Counted from the stretch's first letter, positions 22,601 to 36,391 are shown. The stretch is 64,000 bases of DNA from Hypomesus transpacificus (GCF_021917145.1 NC_061077.1:10873251-10937250); one strand, 5' to 3'. A program made the numbers and translations. The notes: generated by a model from the sequence alone, not told the origin.

Positions 22601-25600
22601 TCGGCATCTCAATAGGGGTTTGTACCCCACGAGTCTGATTTACAACTCTAATCCTGAGTTCCCCTGACAGCTCCCCTCACACCAACCGTCTGACGAGGAA
22701 ACAGGACGGTCAAGATAGACCAGCCATCTGCCAACAGGCAGCAAGCCCTCTCATTCTTAGTTGGTGGACATATTTGACATTCAGATACTTCTAGTCTTTG
22801 AAATACATTAGTGTTGTGTTGGTTTGTTTGTGTTGTGTGTGTTTCTGTCTGTGGTACAAGTTTTCTTTCTGTTACCCTTGTGTTTGCACTGTGCGTTAAG
22901 CCAGTCAAAAGCTTACACAGGGTTAGTTTCTTTGCAGTCCTTTGAATGTGAGTTTAGTCACAAAGAACTGGAGTTAGCCCAAGTTCCCAATTCTACTAAT
23001 CTACCATTGTAGATACAAAGTAAAGTAAACATTACCCTTAAGTCTAGGCATTAGCCTCCTTCAATGATAACTCGATCATTCGTTAATGGGACAGTGAGCA
23101 GCGATCGGCAGAAAAGTGAAAGTGGATCTTAGGGAGTCACAATAGGGCTTTCATGAGAGCGATCTTTTCGTGCTTGTGTGTTGGCTCCAGGGTACCATGT
23201 GACCTACTCTCATTCAGGTCATGTCATCCAGCCCAGCCCCTGACCCTCCTGCAGGGGGACTGGCTCTGTGAAGACCTTTCATTCATCTCTCCCAGACGCC
23301 TGCCAGGGTTACTGTCAGCAACAGACATGAGGGGGATGATCCCTGGCCTGGATTCATTCATAGATTCTGAAATAATAATGATGGAGACACTGTAGCTTGT
23401 TCTCCCTTTTCTACCACTAGGTGGACTCAACGGAGGCCCTTGAATAAATGCATTGGCTCTGTTGGGGTGTGATAGTAGTGTCTCACAACCTTCTGGTATT
23501 TTCTATTGAGGTGTTTTGTGGTTCATTGTCACCTTGATGATGACATCGTAGATAGGTAGAATCATTTGTATTTAAACATGGGATTCACTCAAAGATGAAC
23601 AGGCACTCAGACTCCACTGGCTGGCTGGTTGAGGTCAGATTCTCTGAAGTAACCTTCATGAAGGAGCCCTGAGGGTTTCGATTTTTTGTTGAGGAAGTCG
23701 AATCTGAAGGCGGGACAATTCAGGTCAACTTTATCTCATCTCCATCAGGTCATCTCTGTCTGAAGTCAATGAGAGCAAAATGAAAACGAAATGTTAGCCT
23801 ACTCATCTTTGTGTCATCATGTATCTTGTAATACTTCTATATGGATCAACAGAACGTTGGTTCTCTATGAAATAGGAAATACTTTTCACTATGCATTTTA
23901 CTATGCAAATTATGCATGTCTTATTATTTCAAATGTAGCTGGTCATGTGGTCACTACGTCTATGGGGCCAGGTGAGGGTGAGATGAAGGACATTCTGTCC
24001 TTTAGTAACAACACCCACAGATGAGTATGATGTAGCTAGCCTAACATCAACCAGACAGTGTTACTGCCAATCATCACTGCCAAGTCAATGGTTCATATTT
24101 TAATGAGATGGAAGAAAAATGTCCCGCCTCTTTCCAAATTGAAAAAGCCATATAAAGACATCCCTGAATATTCAAGAGCCATAATCAGGGCATTTCTTTG
24201 CCATTCACTGGCCTCTTTTCTTGTGCCTAGTCATGGGAGGCCAATTTGACATCATGGGTCTGATTCGCAAGGAAAATCCTCTTAGCTCAGAACCCATGTT
24301 CTTCAGAAGACGATGAATAGCTGGTGGAACTCCATTAGTCTGTCGTCTGGTCGGATATCCTCTCTGCCCGCGCCTTTGTCCGCGACATGGTGGGATCTCT
24401 TTGGAAACATAACCCCCTCTTTTCTCTTTTATGGCCCTGCCAGCAGCTGGAGGGTTAATGTTTAGCAGCAGAAGAGGCAGAGGCAGCAGTAGTAGGAGGA
24501 GGGGAAGAGAGGAGGAGAGGTGGGGGCTGGTTCACAGCTGTTGTAGTAGGCAGGGTCTATTGGGGTAGGAAGGCTGCCTCCTCACTCGCCCAGGAACAAT
24601 GGGAGACATGGCAGCCTCTGCAGACAGCACAGACGCACACACAGCCCACACGTCCCAGCAGAGGCCTTTTCTCTGTGCGGTTGTGTAGGGGAGACCGGCC
24701 TCATTGACGAACAGGAGAGGATCAAAACCTCCCAGAGACATCTGTAGTTTGATCAGAAGAGGCAAATGTGAAGCTGTGGCCTTTTTTGGGTGCCTTGCAT
24801 TTGGCTGTGGACTGGGGATCAGTCTGTCGGATGCGCTGACTGGATCCCAGGGAACACAGCAAGGTGAGACTGTGCATTTACCCGAATATAACATTTAGGC
24901 TATAAAATTGAATGTAAAGCACATCATTTGAATATGCTTGTGTTGGGACTGATCATAGGTTCTATATTAGTATTTTGGTTTAAACAATCATTTGTATGAT
25001 AGCTCTGTCAGTTGTTCTGAGTAATACTATCAGTTTCATTAATTGTTTTGGACTGATGGGTGTGCTGGACATGAATACATGTGAGATGTGTAGAGATACA
25101 TCCTTGGGCAGGTTGACATCGCCCTGTGCGGTAGCGTGACACTGGCATCCATGGGTAACATTTGGGGTAGCCGAAAACTAGCCGGGGCTCATTCGACTAC
25201 AATGTCAGGTTTGTTTTCTTATTTTCTTTAAGGTCACTGTGGAAAAGTGGGCTTTATTTTGCTAATACGACAACATGTCATAAGTCAACGATTAGAAATG
25301 CGTGTGTGTGTGTGTGGGGGGGATATGAGCTCCAGTGTGTTGTTTGTTGTCAGACGAGGACCCCACTCCGTCTGTGTGCGTGTGTCAGGACCAGCAGGAC
25401 CGTAATGCAGTTCATGTGAGGAGGGTGGGGTCTGGAGGTTGCCTGGCAAAGATTGCGAAAAATATCCAAGGAGGCCACCATTCTGTTTGATTACTGTCAG
25501 GCATGGCGCACATCCAAACGCTCAGCTCTTTGGGGAGGTGCTCCCCTCTCCTCTCCTGTGCTCTCCTCCACCCCTCCCCCAGTCCTCTAGTCCTCCTGCC

Positions 25601-27286
25601 TCCGGCACGCATCCCAAATATTATTTGTGTGTGATTGGTCTTCGTTCATGTTGTTAAACATCAGGAGCTGCAGGGACAAAGGAAGATGGTAAGTTAACCC
25701 AGTAACCCGCTTATGCCGACATGCTGGTGGATTTGTTATCCTTTGCCCTGATATTCATTTTATTTCGGCTATTCATCCAGTAAAATATTGCATGGATGCT
25801 AATTGGCTCATGTTTGGGTTAAACCGACCTCTTTCGCTTGTGTCTCTTTCAATTCCTCCGCCTGGGTCTTCTCAAGTCATAATGTTTACATGTGCTTCCA
25901 ACATGCCTTACCCTCAGAGAGGGGACTTGAAATCTGTGCTATTTCAGACTGACAGATAGAAAGGGTGCTGTTTGACAGATCCTGAGACGGCCTTGCCTGC
26001 TCCAAATCCCTGTGTGTCTGTGACTGACATGATTTAAGAATCTTTGAGGGTTTCTTCTCTCGGCTCGGCAGAGGGCTCTTTGATTTTCAGCCTTGCCCTC
26101 ATCCCATGAATATAGTCAGCTCATTCCTCATGGCATCTCAGCAGCCCCGCCGACTTTGAACTCTGAACCAATCCCACTCTCGTTCAAATCCTTGAGGTGC
26201 CATATCTGCCGCCTGCCTTGGAAGCTGCGTGGTGATCATGATTCTTTGTTTGCCCCATAAGAGATCACAAATCAGGGTTTTTCTCACAGGAGGCAGGTGT
26301 GCTAGGGCAGCCAGACTGCCCCACTGAGCTCAAGGTAAAGCCCAGATTGTGAAGACAGCTGCTAAACACCACTAATCCCATTTTAGTTTGACAAGATCTG
26401 AAGGGATCAACTCTGTTCTCCATAATAGCTGCTTGGGAGCGAGGAGTTAATACTGTAGCTCTGTCTACACAGATCTGGGCTGACGAGACACGACTAGACT
26501 GCAGCTAAAGAGAGGCTAGGCTGGGCTAGTGATGGTGAGGTCCTGTTTGCCACAGTACGAGTGGGTGCCCTGTGGACTCAGGGCATAATTACCACCAGTG
26601 AACTCAGTAATGGGGAATCCCAGATTAAAGACTACAGGCTCCGAAAAAAATAGATTGTACCACTCGAGTGTGCAGTCTGTGTGCGTTTCTTATCGCAAGG
26701 ACATAAAAGGGGACTTCTTAAACGCTGTGTCTGTTGAATTATTCATCTGTCGTCTTTCATTACACTTTACAGAAATGACTCAGAGATGAAAAGGAAAGAT
26801 GAGAGAGGGGGAGAGCAGAGTGGGGATTGGGGGCTTGTGGTCTTGGCACGGCTGGTGTCTGTGCTGATATCTCCCGCCGGCCATGGAGATTCCTCTCTGC
26901 TTCCTGTTCAGTCTGGGAGGAGGAGAAGAGAAGGGAAGGAGAGAGGAGACTAGAGGAGGAGGAGAAGAGGGGGAAGCCATTCTACTCTCCTGCTAACAAT
27001 GGGGAGGACATTTGAGGCCAGCGATGCTAAATCCATTCTGAGGCTCCTCTCTTCTCTGACTCGTGACAAGTGAGCAATGTCTCTCTGAGGGGCTACCAAG
27101 GGAAATCAGTTTTCAGAGTCAAGCTAGCAGAGGGCACGGCACCGATGTCACCCTATGTCCTCCATAGCTTTCATTTAAAGCTCTGAAGGGCCAAACGGGG
27201 GAGGAGAACTGATGGAGGGAGGAGGAGGAAGGGTTCAGAGGGTACTAAGATGGATGTGTTTGTTTTCTTTTTCCTTAGCTCCTTAG

Positions 27287-27354
27287 TTGTGAAGTTGGAG
27301 GACAGTGGAGCTTGACTCGTCTTCTCTAGACTCTGAGGAAGGCTGACATCACAG
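27287..27354 (+). other. Candidate alternative non-coding exon of nckap5l
   Basis: A T-rich tract ending ttccttagctccttag is followed by 68 bases closing in catcacag|gtaaga, so both borders are strong. It contains no ATG in good context. It could be an internal 5' UTR exon or chance. Confidence 0.35.
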
Positions 27355-29014
27355 GTAAGATTTCACTCCAGGTCCCTGTGGATAGTCTAGAACCAAGCCG
27401 AATATCAGCCGAACTGTTCTCTATCCTCTATTCTCTATTCTGGTAGAAGGCTCTGGGCTAGATGACTGCAATCGGTTTTGTTCTTTGTCTTTTTTTGTGT
27501 TCCAACCATATAGTGGGAATAATTCTTCTCTGACAATACCCATGAAAACTGACCTCCTCAGGAGTAGCTTCTGGGAGATTCCATGAAGAGACATCATGGC
27601 TATTTAAACCTATAGATGACACATCAGTTTTTTTGGGTGCGATAGTGTTGCAAATGCTTTGTGTCCGTATGAAAGCAATCAGAATGTCCTCAAGCACAAG
27701 TGATTTGATTTGCAGGTATCCCTTTTACAGACATTTTGCCGTGCACAAAAACACTATGTCTTTGCACTCAAAGCGCTGACACACTATACAACATGTTTTG
27801 TTATTTGATTGCACTGTGAACTGTGCAAGCTGTGCCTCCACATTCTTTATTCACACACGGTTGTTTTGTTGTATTTTTAGTGGACGACTGTGTGACGGAG
27901 AACGGTGGAAAACCAAGCTTCAGGGCACACTCACAATCTAGCAGAGACAAAATGTGCGTGTGGAAAGAAAAATACAAACGATCCTTGAAAATCGCAGGAT
28001 CATTCCAGAAAGCCGATAAGGTCGGAGCCAGCCAGCCAATATGGCCGCTGAGTCCTGTGACCGTCCTTGTCTGCATTCTGTATTCCCTTAGTGGCCTCTC
28101 CTCTGAGTCTGGCTGTCTCTGCCCGGCTACGCTCTGTGGAAGGAGCTCCCTGGCACTACAGTTTAAGAGGCGACACTAAAGCTCTCTTGGTGTCAATGAT
28201 CCTCTGTGTAGCCGCCATGCTGACTGACTGCTGCTGGGCTGCACAGAGGCCCTAACCAGCATGACAATGCAGTAGTTCATGAGCTGCCCTCCGAGTTCTT
28301 GTCGCTTCCTCTAGGATGTAGCAGCACTGGATGTGCTAAAAGTACAAACAGTGTGTAGCCTTTCTTCATGTAGGATGTCAGACCTGGATTTGACCTGCTG
28401 AGGTTTCCTAGGTTAATATGTCCTTCATTTGTGCTAAGGGTCTACAGGCTTCTGGGTGGATGTGGAAATAGAGGTCCCTTCACGGTTATGTCTTTCTTTG
28501 AGGGGGACTCACAAAGAACTTGAATATTATATTGAGACTCAATGTTGTGTGTACTGTTGGTGCCATTCAGCCCATGGTACAGGATGTGCATACACACACA
28601 CACACACTCACGTGATGCCTGGAGCGGTAATGAACATTGCTGTGATATTTATAAACACTCAATAACGCTCCACTGTCTGAGGTCAAAAGTCTGACTATCG
28701 TGGACTTCCGCTATTGGGTGAAGGCACATTGATCTGCCATCCATTAAAGGAGGGTTTGGCCTTGCTCTGTCCATTATGGCTGAGTACATGAAGTGGAGAT
28801 GAGTGGATAGCTGCTGGGCTGGACTGTCTGTGATGATGAAACAGTCCAGTGGGACTTCAGCCTTCCCGTAACAGCATTGAGAGCAGGGCAGTGGCACAAG
28901 GTCAGGATCAGCTTCTCTGCTCTGTGCCTGACCTTATCGCTGGACGAGGAGGTGCCAACGGAAGCTGTCTGAAGGGATTCCAGCCGTGGATTAGGGCCGT
29001 CTTATCTCCAGCCG

Positions 29015-29180
29015 ATGACACCCTCTGAACGTGGCGCTGATAGGTGTTACCCCCGCCGCCCGCGCGCAGCCAGCCACACCTATGACGACTCAGCGCTCAG
29101 CTCGCCTCCGCTCGGAGCGAGCGGCCATATGCTCTGCTGCTGCCGTAAGCCCGGACGGTCTGCCGTGTCAGTCGGTCAGC
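29015..29180 (+). promoter_or_regulatory. Small CpG-rich patch, possible alternative nckap5l promoter
   Basis: Between about 29030 and 29165 CpG words cluster (gcccgcgcgcag, cgctcggagcgagcgg, aagcccggacgg), unlike the surrounding intron. It lies about 300 bases upstream of the first coding exon. No TATA element is evident. Promoter function is inferred. Confidence 0.3.
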
Positions 29181-29452
29181 TCACACACGCTCAGCATGGA
29201 CCATCCTGCTCTGTGGTCAGGCTATCAGGGCCTGCGAACCGCCAGAGGAATACATCGAAACGCATCAACAACCTATCCTCGACAAGCCATAGTAATGCTG
29301 GATTGATTTCAAATATGTAGTTGTCTGAGGAGACGCTCTGCCTTGTACCGTCGGTTCGATAGAATGTTGTTTTATTCTTTTTTTTTTCTCCTCGGGCTTT
29401 TCATGCCAGTCTGAGAGAAATGCCAGCTCTAACCCAGGGCCTGTTGTTGCAG

Positions 29453-32400
29453 ATGAGAACCATGTCTGGTGAGACAGAGCCCAGGGTGTGTCAGGAGGAC
29501 TTTGGATCCGACGAGGGGGATGTGGAGTCGTACCTGGAGGAGGAGGACAACAGCAGCGAGCTCTTGGACCGACTCAGAGACCTGGAGGTGAGGCTGGGAC
29601 TCACGGCACTGATGGACTGCACTTAGTCTTGGAGGATCCATCTGCTTTCAGCGTTCATTCCTTTCACATGACTTATTTAAAAACCTTTATTAGACTTTAA
29701 TCGATTTCTCGTCTGTCAGGATATTGTTTAGTAACCCGGTTGCCCCCTCCAACAGGCAGAGAACTCGGCTCTGATGTTGGCCAATGAAAGTCAAAGAGAG
29801 GCGTACGAAAGGTGTCTGGATGAGGTCAGTTCCAAACAGGAATTCATTTTCCTTCCAAAAGGATTAAACGGATAACCATAAATCTATTGATCTTTTCAAA
29901 ACAACAGATGATCTATTCATAACAACATGTATTATTATCGTTAGGTGGCCAACCATGTGGTGCAAGCCCTTCTGAACCAAAAGGTAACATTCAACATCTG
30001 TTGCATTGTCCATCATATTTGCTCATGCTTGGTGTAGGTTGTATAGCAGCACCGTCATTAATAGTCTCTGTGTGTGTGTGTGTGTAGGACCTCCGAGAGG
30101 AGTGTATCAAGCTGAAGATGCTGGTGTTTGACCTGGAGAGACAGAACAGGGCCCTGTGTGAGCTCTTCCAGCAGAAGCCGTCCAGCCAGTCCAGTGCTCA
30201 CTACCAGGTAAAACAACATTTACACAACAATTTGCTGGACTGTCTTCTCTTACTCAGCGGTCCGACGGTGTTCTCTGTTTGGCTTGCAGTGTTTAGTTGT
30301 ATACATGATATCATAATAGTCTTGGATCTCCGGTTTCAGGTGCAGCCAGGACCCCTCCCTGAGTATAATAGCCAGCTGCACAATGACTCTGCCAAGCAGG
30401 TGGAGACTGCCCTGACTGAAGCACACGCTAAGGTGACTACAAAGCACTGGTACTACCTCAGTTGTTAGTGTCAAATACACGTAGAGGTCCATCCTCTGTT
30501 GTACTCCTCCCTGGTTGACTTAGGAATCTGTTGATCTGATTTCCTGTGTGTGTGTGTGTGTGGGGGAGGGTGGGGGGTATTGCCATTTGTTAGATTGTTA
30601 GATAGAAGGAAGCACATAAGGTCCTATAGATTTGAATACTGTTGAATGGTACAATATTGATATAATGACCTTCTGTGTGTCCAAAGGGAAGTGCCTTCCG
30701 TCCCCAGCACGCGTCCCCCAGGCCCCGGGGCCCTGCGGCCTCCATGGAGGCTCTCTCCCCCTTCTTTAAGAAGAAAGCACACATCCTAGAGGTCCTGCGC
30801 AAGATGGAGGAGACGGACCCGCTCAAGTTCCACCCCTCCTCCGCGGGCCTCTCCTTCTGCGACTACAGCCAGGTGCTCATGTCCTCCGAGGCGGTGCTGG
30901 CTGGCGGGGAGCTGACCGTGCCCTGCCAGTCTCATCTCCCACACTGCCGATGCTCCTGCTCCGAGGCCGACAAACAGCCTCACGTCAACGGGGAGGTGGC
31001 CTCGGTGGCGTGCGAGGGCTGCCGCACATGCTCGGCATCCTGCAGGAAGAGCGTGGAGGGCCACGCCAAGTGCAGCCACGTCTGTAGCCCCGCAAAGGCC
31101 GGCTCAGCCCAGAACCCTGCTGCCCACACTGCCACGCCAGGTGAATGTCACGTCAACAGCACAACAGCCGAGTCGGGTCTCCCCGTAAAACAACCTGCCG
31201 CTAAAGAGCACCAGCAACCAGGAGGTCCCTACCTGTCGATCACAAGCACAGATCCAAACCCGGCCAATCCGAGTTTAGAAGACTGCCAGGTGGTGACCGG
31301 GTCAAAGTTCAGAGAGACAGACGAAGCACAGAACCCAGAGGAGGACTATGTGCAGGGGGGTCATTCAGACGAGGCTCCGTCCCTGCATCCCATCCCTGGA
31401 GAGGACAGCACGGTACAGGTGACGTACTGTGAGATGGAAACCAGAGTGCTGACTCGCCACATCCCGCTGGCCGCCGGCGCCGCGTCGAGCGAGGCGTCAG
31501 TCCCGGAGAAGGACGGCTCAGACCTGGAGGCGTCCTGCGGGAGGTCCAACGTCCCGGTCAGCCCCAGCCCCTCCTGCCTCAGTGAGGTCAAAGCTGCTGC
31601 TATTTCCTCCCCCTCCAAGCTGCTTAAGTTCCTGAAGATCCCCTCCATGGGCGAGAGGGCCCAGAGCGGCAGCCCCGTGCGGCTCAGCCCCCAGCTCACA
31701 CGCACCTCCCGCATCCCCTGCCGCACCAACAACTACGAGGTGTACCACTCGCCGGTCCCCACACGCAGAGCCACCACCACGGAGAGGTGCAGGCAGCCCC
31801 CTGCCCCGCCCGCCAGGTCTGAGTCCTACCCGGCCACTCACTCAGCCCCCACCTCCCCTCCCCAGGCAGAGGAGCCCTGCCCCCCCCCGGGTAACTCCAG
31901 CCTCCCCAGCCCCAAAGTCAACCGGGCCTCCAGGCTGGGTCCGGCCCCCTCTTCATCCTCTCCGCGGGCCTCTCAGCGGGTCCCTTACTATGAAAATGTC
32001 CCTGAACTCTCCGCCTCCAGCCAGCAGGGGGCGCTGGGGAGCTGTGAGAACAGGACCAGCCTGCCTTCTCAAACCAAGCCCGGCGGTGGAGACAGAAAGC
32101 TTGTAAAGTCCCTTCCCGAGGGAGGTATGGTCAGTCCGCCTTATCAGTGCCCCTCGTCCTCTTCCTCCTCCTCCTCTTCCACGGACTCGTCGTCAGAGCA
32201 GGAGGCGGATGTGGAGAGCCCGGCCTGGCACGGCCAACACAGCCTGCCCAACAACTCTGGCCTCCACAGACCCCAGGGAGGTCACAGTGCTAACTCCACC
32301 AGGGCCCCCAACAGAGCCCTGGACACAGAAGAAAGAGACTCGGTCATTGTGAACACCAACATCTCCCAGGGTCCTCCTCCTCCCCCCAAGAGGAGTGACC

Positions 32401-35218
32401 CTTCCTCCATCCCCAAGAGGCCCGGCGCAGTGAGACAGCCCGTGGAATCTTGTCACCACACCTTCAAAGACCGACTGGCCGCTCTGGGAAAACTGAGGAG
32501 CTCCGAGGATTTACAAGTGGGTCTGCAGCCGGGCGACGTGGCAGACACCGCGCAGAGTGACGAGAGCTCGGTCGTCATTGGCGACGAGAGGAGTAGGGCA
32601 GCGGGGAAGCCACTGGATCATCATGTGGAGCAGCAGAAACACCCGAAATACACCGAATGTCTGGATGGGAAGCCCAAAGGTCATTTTCCGGGTGGTGGTT
32701 TGAAGCTCCCTGGAGCCTCTCTATCACATGACTCAGGGGTCAAACATCTGCCGTCTGGGCCCTCGGGCGCCAAGCCAGAGCATGATGTGGCCTCCTTCAG
32801 AGTAGCTGTAGCCAAGACAGACAGCCCTAAGAGTAAACTAGGCCTGCTGTCCCCCAACACAGACACTCCCCAGGTTCTACGCAACAACATGAAATGCCCA
32901 GGCTCCCTGAACCTCTCTTACAATAGTAAACCTGGACCTGGGACCCACAGCAGCGTCGGCCCCAGCCCCAGCAAAGTCCCCCCAAAGTCCCCCTCCAAAC
33001 CCTGCCAAGCGCCGTCCGTCAGAATGGGTAAACCCTCGGAAGCCCCGCGCTACTCCTCCAAGTCGGAGGAGCGCTCCAAGATCGGTGGCAACAAGAAGAA
33101 GAACCTGGCCTACGGAGACAGCCTCCCTCCTCCTCCCCCCAGACCTCCCACCGACACCGGGGAGGAACCTCCCCCCGTCCCCAGCCCCCAGTCGGCCATC
33201 GAGCAGAAGGTCATGAAGGGCATTGAGGAGAACATGCTCAAGCTGCAGGAGCAGGACCGAGGGGCACAGCCCCCCGAGGTCAAGCAGAAAGCCTCCAACG
33301 GCATCGCCAGCTGGTTCGCCCTGAAGAAGAGCAAGCTGCCGGCGCTGAGCCGCAAGGCGGAGGGCCCCAAGGCCAAGGAGGAGAAGAGGGAGTGGAAGAT
33401 CAACATCCCATCGGTGGGGAAGGACTCCAGGGTGGCGGCCAGGTGCAAGGAGGGCGTGGAGGGCCTGAATATTTCCACGCTGATGGAGAAGGCGGAGGGC
33501 CTGCGGAGGGCGCTGGAGGAGGAGAGGGCCTACGTGGAGAGGTCAGGCAGGGGTCACTCCTGCGAGGTGGTCATGGATCAGGCCCAGGGCCAGCTGGCCG
33601 TCATGTACAGGGGAGGGCGCTCCGACAATTTCATGCAGCAGTTGCTCAACCGGTGAGACATGGGCTTCCAAGTACATTCTTTTTTTTGTTTTGTTTTTTA
33701 CATTTGACAGTCGCGTTATGCCTATCTTACATGAAATGTGTAGGTGTTAAAGTGAGTTTGTGTGTGTGAGCAGAGTGGATGGGAAGGATGTCGTCCCCAG
33801 CTTCCCGCAGAGACGTCTGTCGTTCGACTGCAAGTCGTCCAGAGCTGTTTTCAACCAGCAGAGCGACGGCAGCATCAGCCACACCACCAGCAGAGAGGAC
33901 ATGGAGAAGGTAGCTTCACTACCCCAGACATGATACATGCAGGACAAGGATATATGAGTGGTGGTACTGCTTACTTATAATGTTGTTTGTCTACCCAGGG
34001 ATCAGATTCGATGAGCAACGTGACCTCAGATGAGATTCTAGCGGACCCGGTTCACTCCCAGCACTTTGCAAGTGAGAAGAACTATAAGTAATATCCCTGA
34101 GCTCTGGTTTTGCTTTAGGAGCTATTTGTTTATTTGTCTTTGCTATAATCCACTTTTCCCAGGCTCTGGGGCCTCCACGTACACCCTGGACAGTGGCATT
34201 GGCACCTTCCCCCTGCCTGACTACAGCAGCGGGGCAGCAGGGAGGAGCCTCTCCAAGGCCAGGGCTGGAGCCGACGGCCAGGCCGCGGGCTCCCCAGGCA
34301 GGTCCAACCGCAGGTCCAGGACTCTGGACAGGGACATGTCCACTCTGGAGGAATGCTACCCAGCACACAAACAGCTGATTCCCACCATCCAGTACGGCTG
34401 TGGGCTGGAGGGGAAGAGCCCATCCCTGATGCAGACAGCTGGTGTCATCCATGAAGGTAAAGACTTCTGAGAACGCCACCAACATCTGGGCATCCAAATC
34501 CGTTTGCCCTCTTTGCCTTGCACGCCTCCTGTTTTGAATTTGGGTGTAAAGGACATGGACTTGCGTGAAAATGTTCCACGGTCTGTAAGAATGTTTGCCT
34601 TGGCAACCACATTTACACCTGCAGATAAGGAAGCATATGGAGCCCACATGTTCACCCCCCGCTCCAAAACCTGGACCTTCCCCAGCCTGAAGACCCCAGC
34701 TGGCCCTGCAGACGTGTACCTGGCCGTGGAGGAGGAGCCAGCCCCCTATGGATCTCCCTTCAGAGGGGTGGGTTGATAGACAGAATCACTCGTCAACATT
34801 TGTTTCATTGAATAGCCGTTAGATTCATTTGGTGGCATTTCTGTTCCCTTTGCAACGTTCTTCCTGTGGATTGCATTATGCAAGATGTGGACATTCATTA
34901 ATTCTGAATAGATATGTACATATTTAACCGCACAATGCATTTTGTATTTTTTAGAGTCTTAAGCCCTGTGGCCCATCTGCTTCTCGTGCTGCCATGGACC
35001 CCAGCAGCCTGCCCGTGCCTGCCCAGACAGGCCTGAGCCGCCGGGGGAAAACTCGCACTCCAAGCGTCCCCGAGATGAGCCGGGAGGCGGGGCTGGAGCT
35101 TTTGAGGGAACGGCCAGAGGAAGCCCTGTCCCCCAGCCGCCCCCAGGTCCTAGAGACCCCAGAGTCGCTCAGTGACTCTCTTTACGACAGCTTGTCTTCC
35201 TGCGGCAGCCAGGGATGA
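29453..35218 (+). CDS. nckap5l: Nck-associated protein 5-like (NCKAP5L / Cep169), 1443 aa, 11 coding exons
   Basis: Exons: 29453-29587, 29756-29824, 29945-29983, 30088-30207, 30340-30432, 30687-33652 (2966 nt), 33774-33909, 33999-34071, 34163-34456, 34625-34767, 34955-35218; total 4332 nt. NCKAP5L/Cep169 is a centrosome and microtubule plus-end protein. The N-terminus is a coiled coil (LLDRLRDLEAENSALMLANE, LREECIKLKMLVFDLERQN). MEALSPFFKKKAHILEVLRK opens the large disordered Ser/Pro-rich exon. TSRIPCR near residue 490 is an SxIP motif for EB1, and SSIPKRP near 725 is a second candidate. The conserved C-terminal part has SAIEQKVMKGIEENMLKLQE, GIASWFALKKSKLPAL, TFMQQLLNR-like NFMQQLLNR, YTLDSGIGTFPLPDY and the ending SLSDSLYDSLSSCGSQG. 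The ATG follows its acceptor directly; a second ATG three codons later is also possible. Confidence 0.95.
30066..30087 (+). repeat. (TG)n tract forming the 3' splice site of nckap5l exon 4
   Basis: ctctg followed by pure tg runs directly into tag at the border; exon 4 starts at 30088. A second (TG)n followed by a G-run lies at 30545-30580 in intron 5. Confidence 0.9.
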
Positions 35219-35280
35219 TGGAGGGAAGATGGAGGCAAGATGGAGGGAAGATGGAGGGAAGATGGAGGGAAGATGGAGGA
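35217..35280 (+). repeat. 11-bp tandem repeat starting inside the nckap5l stop codon
   Basis: The unit gatggagggaa is repeated about 5.7 times, with one unit reading gatggaggcaa. The first unit begins at the second base of the TGA stop (35216-35218), so the array is the very start of the 3' UTR. Confidence 0.9.
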
Positions 35281-36237
35281 GGGACAGAAGCAAGTCTCTA
35301 CTGTGCTGCTGCTCACCTTAACCCTAAAGGACACAGTATCAGACTCCCCTGAGGAGTCCCCTCACAATGCTCTTAGTCTTACCAGTTCCTCTTTCTGTGG
35401 ACAGTTTAACTGGAAAGATAGACCTCTCCTCAGGATAGCTTATAAAACCCCAAACCAAAACCCAGAGGTTCTACAGACTTATTCGCTGTTGATGCTCAGT
35501 TATGGAATAGAATGGAATGGGCATTGACTGGACACACCCTGTCAGCCACAACATTTTATGACAATTCCGGACTGCCAAAATGCATGGGCCCCTTAACTAT
35601 CGCACACACATTGAGTGTAAACAAGTTAATTAATGTTCTGACAGTTACTGATTATGCCTCATTCTTTCTCTCTTACTCTGGCCCTTATAACGAGGGATCT
35701 TACGTACTTTTCTTTTTTATGAATTCAACGCAGTTAATTCCAACTGTTCTCATTATCTTTTTAAACAGTAATGTACTGAAAGAATAGGATAAATATGACA
35801 CATTTCCTTAATATGAAGCTCTCAAAAATGAATGTTTATGTCTGTGATTTTTCATTGTTGATTATACATCATTGTACATCAGTTTTATTGTATGAAAATA
35901 ATTTGCTTATGAGGCTAAACATATTTCTCTTTTTACTGCCGATAAAGGATGTCTCATTTGTTTGCCTGTTTAAATCGTAATACTTTGAAGGTAATATATA
36001 CCAGCAATAATATCATAGAAGAGAAATGGCTACACAATCTGATGAATATGTTTTTCTAATATTTATTTATTTTATGTGACGTGAAATGTACATCATTTGT
36101 GATTATCATTTTGTAACATTTCTGTGAAAATGCAGTTCCCTAGCAGAAGTAGGTTATGTTGATCTTCGTCATATTGTCTCTGTTGTTTGTCCCCCTAGCT
36201 AAAATATCTGTACCAACGCCAGGTCTTCAACTTTCTC

Positions 36238-36243
36238 ATTAAA
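36238..36243 (+). terminator. nckap5l poly(A) signal ATTAAA
   Basis: ATTAAA about 1.0 kb after the stop codon, in AT-rich sequence. The convergent tmbim6 signal lies only about 145 bases further on, so this is the natural end of nckap5l. Confidence 0.5.
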
Positions 36244-36385
36244 ACTGTTGAACTTTCTCATGCATTTGATTAAATTTACTTTTGATCTTAAAATGTATTC
36301 TTGATTTTAAGTGACTATAAGCATCTTATACAAGTCAAAACCTCATGAGAAAACCACAAAAAATTATTCACTTGCTTTCAACAAG

Positions 36386-36391
36386 TTTATT
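36386..36391 (-). terminator. tmbim6 poly(A) signal
   Basis: TTTATT on the plus strand is AATAAA on the minus strand, about 850 bases after the tmbim6 stop. The 36392-37244 stretch is the AT-rich tmbim6 3' UTR, with no gene in it. Confidence 0.5.

Larger units (their letters stand above)
19601..29452 (+). other. Long intronic region before the nckap5l start codon (9.85 kb), no gene found
   Basis: I found no coding exon with family signatures on either strand; all reading frames are short and lack splice support. Contents: CA/TG repeats (about 20720-20776, 25300-25320, 28590-28610), purine-rich runs (24480-24520, 26900-26975, 27200-27235) and a possible extra non-coding exon at 27287-27354. 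Scattered unique GC-balanced sequence may include conserved enhancers, which cannot be judged without alignment. Confidence 0.6.

Noticed and set aside
29015-29320. Two overlapping 90-100 codon frames upstream of nckap5l exon 1
   Set aside because: Low-complexity GC-rich composition, no family similarity; better explained as a CpG-rich regulatory patch.
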